64,000 bases of DNA. Origin: BOG-932 sp965276835 (lineage in GTDB: Bacteria; Pseudomonadota; Alphaproteobacteria; BOG-932; Roseiterribacteraceae). The notes beneath the pieces are model-generated. The model had not been told where the DNA came from. It searched no databases and saw only the letters and a program-made list of their open reading frames with translations. Location of the stretch: NCBI GenBank assembly GCA_965276835.1, contig OZ255631.1:3286001-3350000 (forward strand), read 5' to 3'. Position numbers and translations under genes: made by a program. Shown here in pieces: positions 7,917 to 16,880 of this stretch. Numbering within the stretch: position 1 is the first letter of the stretch; each line of letters starts with the position of its first letter.

Positions 7917-10900
7917 CTAGTTGGCCGGCTTCTGGGATGAGTCGGTTCCGACGCCGTTCTGCAAGCACCCGGTATCGCCCAGCGTACAGCCAAGCTGCGT
8001 ATCGGGCCCTTCCACTTCGCCGTCGTTCGTCGCGATCGTGCCGGTAACAATGCCGTTCTGCTTCGGCTGCAACTGCTCGATGCCGTTATCGTATGCCGTG
8101 TTGCTGGCGGTCGGATTTTCCGGCGGGGGGACAAAGGGCGGCGGCGTGACGTTCTGCGTAATCCGCACGACCCCGCTCTTGATATAGTAATTTCGGGCGT
8201 CCGCCCCACCCAGCGTCAGGGTGCCGATATCCACGATGGCTTCGTTGCCCGGGCCGGGCAAGATCAGCGTGCCGGTGCCGCCGGCAACGTCGACGCCATC
8301 GCCTGGGAGCACCCCGTTGGCAACCGTCAGGATATCGCCGTCGGCATCCTTATTGCCGTCAAACTCTCGGCTGCCGGTAACCGTCACCGGCAACGGCGTC
8401 ACGATGACCGTACCTTTCGCGCCGACCAGCGTGTAGTCGCCGTTCGGATTGTTGCCCAGTGTCAGCGTGCCGAAATCGACGATCGGATCGTGGCCCACGT
8501 TCTTGGTGGAGATCGTGCTGGTGCCGCCCGAGATATCGACCGTGTCGCCGCCGATGGCGTTGGTGACGCCCAGGATACCGCCATCCCCGTCGGTTCCACC
8601 GTCATACAGACGGGTGCCGAGCAGGACGACGGGCAGCGGCGTGATGACGACGTCGCCCTTCGCGCCGACCAGCGTGTAATCGCCCTTGGAATTGTTACCC
8701 AAGGTCAATGTACCGAAATCGACGATCGTCCGATCGCCGACATGCTTGCTGGAAACCGTGCTGGTGCCGCCCGACACATTGACGGTATCGCCGCCGATGG
8801 CGTTGGTGACCGACAGGATCGACCCATTGCCGTCGGTGCCACCGTCATAGACGCGCGTACCGGTCAGGACGACTGGCAACGGTGTGATGGTGAGCGTGCC
8901 CTTACCGCCCTGGGTCGTATAGTTGTTCTTGTCCGCACCGGTCAGCGTCAGGCCGACAAGCTTGCCGCCGCTGGTCTTCAGTCTCCAGGTGCCGACATCG
9001 CTGCTGGTCGCGATACCGGTGCCCGCCAGGCCGACATGGTCGCCGTTGGCAAGATTGGTGATCGTCAGGATCGACCCGTCCGCATCCGGCGTACCGTCAT
9101 AGACACGCGTGCCTTTGACGATGATTGAAACGCCGATGGAGCGCGGATCGATGGTCAGCGTGCCGGTGTGATAGACCAGCGTATAGTTGCCGAGCCCATG
9201 GCCATGGGCGTTGGACACGTTGATGTTGTAGTTGCCGACATTGGCGGTGGACGGCGCGCCGAGGCTGTTGAACGACGCGGCGGTGACCGAGTCGCCGGTT
9301 CCGGTCACAAGGCCAGAAACCGTGAACTCCGTACCGTTCCAGCTATAGGTGTCGCCATAGGTCTTCGTCTCGTCGTCGGCCGTGATGTTCAGCGTCTTCG
9401 GGGTGATTACCAATTTCCCGTGACCGGGCAACTTGTAGTTGGAGGCCAAACCGCCGGTAACGTGGATCGTCAGGCCGCCAAGCGTGCCGGTGTTATAGAC
9501 CGCCACGTTGGGACTGGACGATGTGCCGGTGCCGCCGGTCAGCGTCACGGTCTCACCCGCGATGCCACCGGTAATGTCGAGCTCCCCGGTGCTGAAGCCG
9601 GTATTGCCGTCATAGACCTTTTCACCCGTGACGGTCAGCGCCTTCGGCGTGATGTTGGCCGTCAGCGTCGTCAACGGCGTCAGCGTGTAGTCGCCCTTGG
9701 TATTGCCGGTCAGTGAGATGCCGCTCACTGAAACCGACAGATGGTTGCCGACATCTTTCTGGCTGAAGGTACCGCCGGCGGTGCCGGTCAGGCCGATGCC
9801 GTCGCCGGCATACCACTTGCCATCCCCGCTGGTGCCAGCACCCGCGGCCTCCGACCCCAAGAGCGCTGCCGTACCGATAAGGGCCGCGACGGCGTTGCCG
9901 TCATAGACCTTGCTCTGGGCGGCGAGCCCGTCGAAGCTCAGCGCTTTCGGCGTGATGTTCGCGGTCAGCCCAACCAACGGCGTCAGCGTATAATCGCCCA
10001 GGCCGTTGCCGGTCAGTGAAACGCCGCTGACCGTAACGCCGAGATGGTTGGCGACGTCCTTCTGGCTGAACGTACCTGTAGCCGAGCCCGCCGACAGGCC
10101 GATGCCGTCGCCGGCATACCACTTGCCATCCCCGCTGGTGCCGGCCCCCATTGCCTCCGACCCGAGCAGCGCAGCCGTCCCGGTCAGCTGGGCAAGCGTC
10201 GTCGCGTCATAGATCTTATTGTTTGCCGTCAGGCCGGAAAAGCTTAGCGCCTTCGGTGTGATGTTGGCCGTCAGCGAGGTCAACGGCGTCAGCGTGTAAT
10301 CGCCTAGGCCGTTGCCGGTCAGCGAAACGCCGCTGACCGTAACCGACAGATGGTTGGCGACGTCCTTCTGGCTGAATGCACCGGTCGCCGAGCCGGCCGA
10401 CAGGCCGATGCCGTCGCCGGCATACCACTTGCCGTCACCGCTGGTGCCGGCGCCCACCGCCTCCGATCCCAGGAGCGCAGCCGTCCCGGTCAGTTGGGCG
10501 ATCGTTGTCGCGTCATAAATCTTGTTGCTCGCGCTCAGGCCCGAGAACGTCAGCGCCTTCGGCGTGATGTTTGCGGTCAGTCCAACCAGCGGCGTCAGCG
10601 TGTAATCGCCCAGACCGTTAGCCGTCAGCGAAACGCCGCTGACCGTGACCCCGATATTATTACCGACGTCCTTCTGGCTGAACGTACCTGTCGCCGAGCC
10701 CGCCGACAGGCCGATGCCGTCGCCGGCATACCACTTGCCGTCACTGCTGGTGCCGGCACCCACCGCCTCCGATCCCAGCAGCGCAGCCGTTCCGGTCAGT
10801 TGGGCGACTGTTGTCGCGTCATAAATCTTGTTGCTTGCGCTCAGGCCCGAGAAGGTCAGCGCCTTCGGCGTGATGTTCGCAGTCACGCTGGTCAAAACAT

Positions 10901-13900
10901 TGAGCGTATAATCGCCCAGCCCGTTGCCGGTCAGCGAAACGCCACTGACCGTAACGCCGATATTGTTACCAACATCTTTCTGGCTGAACGTACCCGTCGC
11001 CGAGCCCGCCGACAGGCCGATGCCGTCACCGGCATACCACTTGCCGTCACCGCTGGTGCCGGCGCCGACCGCCTCCGAACCCAGCAGCGCCGCCGTCCCG
11101 GTCAACTGAGCAACCGTCGTCGCGTCGTAGATCTTGTTGGCTGCCGTCAGACCCGTGATCGTCAACGCCTTCGGCGTGATGTTCGCGGTCAGCCCAACCA
11201 ATGGCGTCAGCGTGTAATCGCCCAGGCCGTTGCCCGTCAGCGAAACGCCGCTGACCGTGACCCCGAGACTGTTACCGACGTCCTTCTGGCTGAACGTACC
11301 CGTCGCCGAGCCCGCCGACAGGCCGATGCCGTCGCCGGCATACCACTTGCCGTCACTGCTGGTGCCGGCGCCCACCGCCTCCGATCCCAGGAGCGCAGCC
11401 GTCCCGGTCAGTTGGGCGATCGTTGTCGCGTCATAGATCTTGTTGCTCGCGCTCAGGCCCGAGAACGTCAGCGCCTTCGGCGTGATGTTTGCGGTCAGTC
11501 CAACCAGCGGCGTCAGCGTGTAATCGCCCAGGCCGTTACCCGTCAGCGAAACGCCGCTGACCGTGACACCGAGACTGTTACCGACATCCTTCTGGCTGAA
11601 CGTACCCGTCGCCGAGCCCGCCGACAGGCCGATGCCGTCACCGACATACCACTTGCCGTCACCGCTGGTGCCGGCGCCGACCGCCTCCGACCCCAGGAGC
11701 GCAGCCGTTCCAGTCAGTTGGGCGATCGTTGTCGCGTCATAGATCTTGTTGCTTGCGCTCAGGCCCGAGAAGGTCAGCGCCTTCGGCGTGATGTTCGCAG
11801 TCACGCTGGTCAAAACATTGAGCGTATAATCGCCCAGCCCGTTGCCGGTCAGCGAAACACCGCTGACGGTGACCCCGATATTGTTACCAACGTCCTTTTG
11901 GGAGAACGTACCTGTCGCCGAGCCGGCCGACAGGCCGATGCCGTCGCCGGCATACCACTTGCCGTCACCGCTGGTGCCGGCACCGACCGCCTCCGATCCC
12001 AGCAGCGCCGCCGTCCCGGTCAACTGAGCAACCGTCGTCGCGTCGTAGATCTTGTTGGCTGCCGTCAGACCCGTGATCGTCAACGCCTTCGGCGTGATGT
12101 TCGCGGTCAGCCCAACCAACGGCGTCAGCGTATAATCGCCCAGGCCGTTGCCGGTCAGTGAAACGCCGCTGACCGTAACCGACAGATGGTTGGCGACGTC
12201 CTTCTGGCTGAACGTACCTGTAGCCGAGCCCGCCGACAGGCCGATGCCGTCGCCGGCATACCACTTGCCATCCCCGCTGGTGCCGGCCCCCACTGCCTCC
12301 GACCCGAGCAGCGCAGCCGTCCCGGTCAACTGGGCAACCGTCGTCGCGTCGTAGATCTTGTTGGCTGCCGTCAGACCCGAGAACGTCAGCGCTTTCGGCG
12401 TGATGTTCGCGGTCAATCCAACCAGCGGCGTCAGCGTGTAATCGCCTAGGCCGTTGCCGGTCAGCGAAACGCCGCTGACCGTAACCGACAGATGGTTGGC
12501 GACGTCCTTCTGGCTGAATGCACCTGTCGCCGAGCCCGCCGACAGGCCGATGCCGTCGCCGGCATACCACTTGCCGTCACCGCTGGTGCCGGCACCCACC
12601 GCCTCCGACCCCAGCAGCGCAGCCGTTCCGGTCAGCTGGGCGATCGTTGTCGCGTCATAAATCTTGTTGCTCGCGCCCAGGCCCGAGAAGGTCAGCGCCT
12701 TCGGCGTGATCTTGCCCGTGCCGGTGGCCGATGTCGTGACCGTATAACCGAAGACTGTGACGCCCAGGGAGTCGGTCTCCGAAACCGCGGTAATGCCGGA
12801 TGTGGTGACGGTCTTGCTGGTGCCGACATCCTTTGTATCGTAGTTGGCGGAAGTCGGATGCGACAGCACGACGACGTCGCCATTGATAGTGCCGGAGACC
12901 GTCGAATAGTCGGTCCCGCTCAGTGTCGGCACGACGCCGGTCGTCGCGTCGTAAATCTTATTGAAGGCACGCGTCAGGCTCTCCGACACCGTCGGTTTGA
13001 CGGTATAGAGGAACCCATTGCCGTTGCCGGTGTAATTGCCGGCCAGGACACTGTCGGCATTCGCGAAGGGCGAGGGAGAAAGCAATGTGCCGCTACCCGC
13101 CGCCGACGGATCGCCATACGAGTTCGCGGCGCCGTACTGGACGAAGGCATAATTCGGCGATCCGACGGTGCCGGCCAGGGCGCCGTAGCTGTCGTTACGC
13201 GGATCCTGCGAATAGATGCGCCAGAAGCCCCCGCCGGTGACGCTGATGCCGGTAGCATCGTTATTGACGAAGCCGGTGTTCGCCGCGACCGCACCCTGAT
13301 CCGGCGAGCCGGCCTCGATTGTCACATTGCCGCCGGTCGTGGAGATCGGCGCACCGGAAGCGATCGTAAACTTGCCGTTGGCGGTGATGGCAATGTTGCC
13401 GGTACCGACGATGCCGGCGAACGATGTGGCCGCCATCGGATTGCCGTTGCCCGTCGCGGCAGTCGCCGTGTTCAGGTGATCCGACAAGGTCGCCACGATC
13501 AACGCGCCGTTATTTGTCAGGCTGAGCGAGGAGACGCTGCCCGCGACGCGGGTGATCGAATTCGACGTATTGTTCAAAGAATAGGCGCCGGTGAACGGAC
13601 CCGTATAGGTCTCGAAGGTGGCGTCCGTCAGTGTCAATGACGTGTCGTAGGGACCGGCGGCCCCGCCCTCCAGAACCAGGTTGTTCGCAACGACGGCGTT
13701 GGCAGCGGACGACGTATCCTGAGTCGTCGTGCCGACATTCATGATCGTGACGGTGGAATTCGGCGCGTCGATGCCGGAAATATTCCCGGCAACACCGGCC
13801 CCGGTAAGGCCGCTGACGGTCCCGATCGTCAGCGTGCCCGTGTTGTCGCCGGCCGGGCTGCTGGTCTGGATCGCCACCAGCGTACCCGCCCCGCCGGTTT

Positions 13901-16382
13901 GATCGATCGCCAGCTTGCCGAAGCCGTTATTGAAGTCGGGCATGAAGATGTTGCCGCCGGTCACGATCGCCAGGCCGCCGGTACCGTCCCCGACAAAAAT
14001 CGGCGTGCGAGCATCCTGGGTGACCGAGCCGGTGGTCCCGGTCAGGAATTCCAGATTCGCAACCTGGCCGGCATTGATGCCGACATAGTTGTTCTGCGTC
14101 GTATCGATACCGGCCGGGCTGCCGATGGTCAGGTCGGTAACGTTGGTGCCGCCCAGAACCAGCGTTTTGGCCTGAATGCGAGCGATGGAATCGTTGTTGA
14201 TCAACGCCGTATTGGCGGTGTCGTCGTCGGGCTGTGCCGCGGAACCGCCGCCGTTATTGTTATTGCCGATCAGCACGGCGCCGGCTGTCGCCGGCGTGAT
14301 CAGCACATTGCCGTTGGTGATGACGTTGCCGATATAGGTATGGCCGGCGCCCAAGCGAACCTCGTCCGCCTGGAGGGTGATCAGGCCGGTCGTGGTTTCG
14401 ATAGTACCCGAATCCTGGATAAGCGTTCCAGGAGTCGCCGAGGAAAGGGTGATCGTCCCGGTTGTGGCCTGAATGTTGGCGCTGATCGTGATGGCCGTGC
14501 CCGTAATCGGCGTCGGGTTGTGCGTTGGATCCAAGCCCGCATTCAGCACGATCGAACCGCCACCGGCCGCATCGATCAGAATCCCGGCCAGTGCCGCCGC
14601 CGATGCGCCGGACGCCGTTGCGCCGCTTACATTGGTATCCGAACCCGGATTGCCACCGATCGTGTCGATGACGCCGATCGCGTTGAGGGTCAAGGTTGTG
14701 TTGGCGTTCCAATAGATCGGAGCCGAGTTCGATCCTGAAGCGCTGCCGCTGTTGGTGCCGAAATGGATGTTGCCGGCACCGGGCAGACCATCGGTCGTGC
14801 TGCCGGTGTTGATGACCACGTTATTGGTGCGGAGCGCGTTGTCGATGTCGGTATTCAGGATAAACGACGTACCCGTGGTCGGGTCATAAATCGGCGCGCT
14901 GCCTGCACCGGTCGTGCCCCCGGGAACAGTCCCCGAAGTGTCGTTGAGATTGAAAATCGTGACGTCGCTGGGGTCGATCAACAGCGTGCCGAACTTCCCG
15001 TGCCGTCCCGCAGTGGTCACGTGACCGTGATAGGTCAGCCCCTCGCCCGACACTTCGACGAAGCCGCCGTTGCCCTTGGACGTCCCGCCACGAACGAGAA
15101 TATGGCCGTAATAGCTGGTGTCGCTATTTGACCAGACAACAACATTACCGCCATTTCCAGCGCCGCCCCGGCCACCGTCGGCCGAGATAGTGACACCCCT
15201 TGCGATGGTGGTGGTCTGTGCATCGGAAATCGGCGCCTTCGACAGATTCTGCGACGCAATCCTGCCACCATGGCGATCGCCGCCGATAAACACGTCACCC
15301 CCATTGGCGGTACCGGTCGCCTGAATATCGGCGCCGTGACTGGCCGAGACGGCGGATGCCGTGAGGATAATCTTGCCGCCCGACTTTGCAGCGCCCGCGG
15401 CGTTCGCCTTTACCGTACCCGTCACAGACAGCTTGCCGCTATCGGCGCCGGCGGTAATGGTGATGCGGCCACCTGAGCGGTCGGCGTTCACAGCCGAAAC
15501 TGTCCCCTCGACAGTCGTATCGCCACCCTCCGACGTCAGCACGACACGACCGTTCTCGGTCTTCGTGCCCGTCGCGCGGATGACGCCGCCATTGTTCATC
15601 GCCAGCGCGTAGACGTTGCCGTCCGCCGCCGCCAACTTGACCTGCGCGGCATTGATCGCACCGCTGTTGGTTGCGTCGCCCGTGCCGGTATCGACCACGA
15701 CCGTTTCATTGGCGCTGTCCTGCAACATCACCTTGTCGCCGGCTGCCATTGCGACTGTGCCGTTTGCCGCGGTGATCTTGCCGCTATTGGAAACGGAGCT
15801 GCCGATCAGCGTCACGTTGCCGTTCGCCGACGCAATCTGACCTTCGTTGGTTACAGCCGCGGTGGACACGCCCTGAAAACTCTGCGCGCCGCCAGCCATA
15901 AAGGATTTGTTGGCCTCGTCGCGAGTGGACGCAACGAAGCTGCCGGACGTGAAGACCTGGCCCGTCGGCATTACGATGACGCCGGCAGTGTTGACGACAT
16001 AGACCGAGCCCGTGGACGTCAGCCGGCCCGCGATCTGGGACGGATCGTTCCCCGTCACCCGATTGAGCGTCGCGCCCGAGCCATTATTGATCGTGACCTT
16101 GTCGCCACGGCCGATCGAGAAACTCTGCCAGTTGATAATACCGCGGGTCGTCGTCTGGTTGACCGAGAGGTTGTGGCCTGACGTCCCAATCGTGCCTCCG
16201 CCGCGGACGAAATGCCCGCCGGTCGGCAGCGCCGCCGAAGATGCGGCGAAGGCGCCGGGCGACCAGGCGACCGACAGAGCCAGCAGCGAAGCGCCGGATA
16301 CCAGCGCGGCCGCGCGGCCTGCGCGCGGGGCGGAAACCACGTTAAGCCGAAAGGTCGGTGGGGTCAGCTGAGAAACGGTCAA
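7917..16382 (-). CDS. Giant two-partner-secretion exoprotein (filamentous-haemagglutinin-like, TpsA) with YDG repeats
   Basis: 2821 aa. Start is a TTG (16380-16382) with GGAG nine bases upstream; an in-frame stop lies shortly before it. Order: signal peptide (about 1-46, ending PGAFAA), haemagglutination-activity TPS domain (about 50-300: GIINWQSFSIGRGDKVTIN and VVNTAGVIVMPTGQVFTSG), a Gly/Thr/Asn-rich beta-helix to about 1225, ten YDG repeats (about 1228-2246), MBG/YDG-like units with VYDG motifs to about 2720, and a Pro-rich tail. I find no Cys in the protein except a C-terminal pair (GCTLGDTGC). The family is exported by TpsB and acts as adhesin, biofilm or contact factor. It is followed after 77 bp by tpsB. 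A sigma-54 type promoter lies upstream. Confidence 0.92.
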   Translation of the reverse strand: MTVSQLTPPTFRLNVVSAPRAGRAAALVSGASLLALSVAWSPGAFAASSAALPTGGHFVRGGGTIGTSGHNLSVNQTTTRGIINWQSFSIGRGDKVTINNGSGATLNRVTGNDPSQIAGRLTSTGSVYVVNTAGVIVMPTGQVFTSGSFVASTRDEANKSFMAGGAQSFQGVSTAAVTNEGQIASANGNVTLIGSSVSNSGKITAANGTVAMAAGDKVMLQDSANETVVVDTGTGDATNSGAINAAQVKLAAADGNVYALAMNNGGVIRATGTKTENGRVVLTSEGGDTTVEGTVSAVNADRSGGRITITAGADSGKLSVTGTVKANAAGAAKSGGKIILTASAVSASHGADIQATGTANGGDVFIGGDRHGGRIASQNLSKAPISDAQTTTIARGVTISADGGRGGAGNGGNVVVWSNSDTSYYGHILVRGGTSKGNGGFVEVSGEGLTYHGHVTTAGRHGKFGTLLIDPSDVTIFNLNDTSGTVPGGTTGAGSAPIYDPTTGTSFILNTDIDNALRTNNVVINTGSTTDGLPGAGNIHFGTNSGSASGSNSAPIYWNANTTLTLNAIGVIDTIGGNPGSDTNVSGATASGASAAALAGILIDAAGGGSIVLNAGLDPTHNPTPITGTAITISANIQATTGTITLSSATPGTLIQDSGTIETTTGLITLQADEVRLGAGHTYIGNVITNGNVLITPATAGAVLIGNNNNGGGSAAQPDDDTANTALINNDSIARIQAKTLVLGGTNVTDLTIGSPAGIDTTQNNYVGINAGQVANLEFLTGTTGSVTQDARTPIFVGDGTGGLAIVTGGNIFMPDFNNGFGKLAIDQTGGAGTLVAIQTSSPAGDNTGTLTIGTVSGLTGAGVAGNISGIDAPNSTVTIMNVGTTTQDTSSAANAVVANNLVLEGGAAGPYDTSLTLTDATFETYTGPFTGAYSLNNTSNSITRVAGSVSSLSLTNNGALIVATLSDHLNTATAATGNGNPMAATSFAGIVGTGNIAITANGKFTIASGAPISTTGGNVTIEAGSPDQGAVAANTGFVNNDATGISVTGGGFWRIYSQDPRNDSYGALAGTVGSPNYAFVQYGAANSYGDPSAAGSGTLLSPSPFANADSVLAGNYTGNGNGFLYTVKPTVSESLTRAFNKIYDATTGVVPTLSGTDYSTVSGTINGDVVVLSHPTSANYDTKDVGTSKTVTTSGITAVSETDSLGVTVFGYTVTTSATGTGKITPKALTFSGLGASNKIYDATTIAQLTGTAALLGSEAVGAGTSGDGKWYAGDGIGLSAGSATGAFSQKDVANHLSVTVSGVSLTGNGLGDYTLTPLVGLTANITPKALTFSGLTAANKIYDATTVAQLTGTAALLGSEAVGAGTSGDGKWYAGDGIGLSAGSATGTFSQKDVANHLSVTVSGVSLTGNGLGDYTLTPLVGLTANITPKALTITGLTAANKIYDATTVAQLTGTAALLGSEAVGAGTSGDGKWYAGDGIGLSAGSATGTFSQKDVGNNIGVTVSGVSLTGNGLGDYTLNVLTSVTANITPKALTFSGLSASNKIYDATTIAQLTGTAALLGSEAVGAGTSGDGKWYVGDGIGLSAGSATGTFSQKDVGNSLGVTVSGVSLTGNGLGDYTLTPLVGLTANITPKALTFSGLSASNKIYDATTIAQLTGTAALLGSEAVGAGTSSDGKWYAGDGIGLSAGSATGTFSQKDVGNSLGVTVSGVSLTGNGLGDYTLTPLVGLTANITPKALTITGLTAANKIYDATTVAQLTGTAALLGSEAVGAGTSGDGKWYAGDGIGLSAGSATGTFSQKDVGNNIGVTVSGVSLTGNGLGDYTLNVLTSVTANITPKALTFSGLSASNKIYDATTVAQLTGTAALLGSEAVGAGTSSDGKWYAGDGIGLSAGSATGTFSQKDVGNNIGVTVSGVSLTANGLGDYTLTPLVGLTANITPKALTFSGLSASNKIYDATTIAQLTGTAALLGSEAVGAGTSGDGKWYAGDGIGLSAGSATGAFSQKDVANHLSVTVSGVSLTGNGLGDYTLTPLTSLTANITPKALSFSGLTANNKIYDATTLAQLTGTAALLGSEAMGAGTSGDGKWYAGDGIGLSAGSATGTFSQKDVANHLGVTVSGVSLTGNGLGDYTLTPLVGLTANITPKALSFDGLAAQSKVYDGNAVAALIGTAALLGSEAAGAGTSGDGKWYAGDGIGLTGTAGGTFSQKDVGNHLSVSVSGISLTGNTKGDYTLTPLTTLTANITPKALTVTGEKVYDGNTGFSTGELDITGGIAGETVTLTGGTGTSSSPNVAVYNTGTLGGLTIHVTGGLASNYKLPGHGKLVITPKTLNITADDETKTYGDTYSWNGTEFTVSGLVTGTGDSVTAASFNSLGAPSTANVGNYNINVSNAHGHGLGNYTLVYHTGTLTIDPRSIGVSIIVKGTRVYDGTPDADGSILTITNLANGDHVGLAGTGIATSSDVGTWRLKTSGGKLVGLTLTGADKNNYTTQGGKGTLTITPLPVVLTGTRVYDGGTDGNGSILSVTNAIGGDTVNVSGGTSTVSSKHVGDRTIVDFGTLTLGNNSKGDYTLVGAKGDVVITPLPVVLLGTRLYDGGTDGDGGILGVTNAIGGDTVDISGGTSTISTKNVGHDPIVDFGTLTLGNNPNGDYTLVGAKGTVIVTPLPVTVTGSREFDGNKDADGDILTVANGVLPGDGVDVAGGTGTLILPGPGNEAIVDIGTLTLGGADARNYYIKSGVVRITQNVTPPPFVPPPENPTASNTAYDNGIEQLQPKQNGIVTGTIATNDGEVEGPDTQLGCTLGDTGCLQNGVGTDSSQKPAN
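9645..12701 (-). repeat. Ten tandem 306-bp repeats encoding YDG domains
   Basis: Ten consecutive units, each starting KALTFSGL or a variant and containing NKIYDATT and GKWYAGDGIGLSAGS, end in TANITP. Nine units are 102 residues (306 bp); the last (KALSFDGLAAQSKVYDG) is 101 and more divergent. Identity between inner units is very high at DNA level, showing recent expansion or gene conversion. Some variants recur three units apart (see findings). Repeats like these are prone to length change by recombination, giving adhesins of variable reach. Confidence 0.95.
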
Positions 16383-16470
16383 TTCGCCAAACTCCGGTCG
16401 CTAGCCTGCCGCGCATACGCCGCAAGGATTACCCCCAATTAGCTTGGAAGGCCTTATGGATACAAGGTAA

Positions 16471-16486
16471 AGCAAGAATCGGGCCA
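16471..16486 (-). promoter_or_regulatory. Sigma-54 (RpoN) type promoter for the giant exoprotein gene
   Basis: On the minus strand the sequence reads TGGCCCGATTCTTGCT. Against the RpoN consensus TGGCACG-N4-TTGCW it differs at one fixed base, with the invariant GG and GC at the correct spacing. It ends about 88 bp before the TTG start. An activator-type element lies 56 bp upstream. Identified by eye, no scoring done. Confidence 0.72.
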
Positions 16487-16542
16487 AGCGTAGAATCTAT
16501 TTAAAATCAGCGGAATAAATCCCTGAGATTTTTGAAGCGATT

Positions 16543-16566
16543 AGCGAGTGTAAAAGTTACCGACAG
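16543..16566 (-). promoter_or_regulatory. 24-bp putative activator site, exoprotein side
   Basis: Plus-strand sequence agcgagtgtaaaag, five unconserved bases, then gacag. The same element occurs in opposite orientation at 16731-16754. On the minus strand (direction of exoprotein transcription) it reads CTGTC-N5-CTTTTACACTCGCT and ends 56 bp upstream of the sigma-54 box, a normal distance for an enhancer-binding-protein site. The AT-rich spacer could bend. Confidence 0.6.
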
Positions 16567-16730
16567 TCCCGCGTGCGAATCGAACGGGGCGCCGGAAGCG
16601 ACCGCACTGGGCCTGAACGGCCGGGGAGCGGCCTGCCGGCGAGATCCCTTTGCGTAGGCCGGATACCTTACTTATATTCCTCTGGCATTGGCCGAGACGC
16701 GACAGCCCGTTGCGCACTGAAAAATCCGCC

Positions 16731-16754
16731 CTGTCAAAATCTTTTACACTCGCT
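16731..16754 (+). promoter_or_regulatory. 24-bp putative activator site, PEP-CTERM side
   Basis: Reads CTGTC-N5-CTTTTACACTCGCT on the plus strand, the inverted twin of the element at 16543-16566 (14 plus 5 identical bases). It ends 57 bp upstream of the plus-strand sigma-54 box, nearly the same geometry as on the other side. PEP-CTERM genes are known to be preceded by a conserved box and controlled by the sigma-54 activator PrsR, so this is a candidate PrsR site; I cannot compare it with the published motif here. Confidence 0.6.
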
Positions 16755-16811
16755 TGACGGAAACCTGACCAGCAAAACCTTACAAGGCTGAATATAAACA
16801 ATTTTATAAAC

Positions 16812-16827
16812 TGGCATGATAACTGCA
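16812..16827 (+). promoter_or_regulatory. Sigma-54 (RpoN) type promoter for the PEP-CTERM gene
   Basis: TGGCATGATAACTGCA matches TGGCACG-N4-TTGCW at all but two positions with correct GG/GC spacing. It lies 53 bp before the ATG at 16881, which has GAGGT 8 bases upstream. The AT-rich stretch between this box and the activator element (about 16789-16810) could allow bending or IHF binding. Confidence 0.7.
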
Positions 16828-16880
16828 TTGAGGTTGGGCAGTGGGCTAACCCCCCTCAAGAATTATGGCGCGAGGTCGTT

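Noticed and set aside
10350..12161. Long plus-strand open frame (603 codons) across the YDG repeats
   Set aside because: It lies antisense to the exoprotein and simply repeats with the same 306-bp period; its Arg/Ala/Gln-rich translation matches no fold. The minus-strand frame has signal peptide, TPS domain and family repeats.
9645..12701. Regular repeat array that could suggest CRISPR or satellite DNA
   Set aside because: The period is 306 bp with no unique spacers, and the units are in frame and encode protein domains.
16541..16828. 95-codon minus-strand frame in the sigma-54 control region
   Set aside because: It covers the activator elements and one promoter, has no ribosome site and no recognisable sequence; regulatory use explains the region better.
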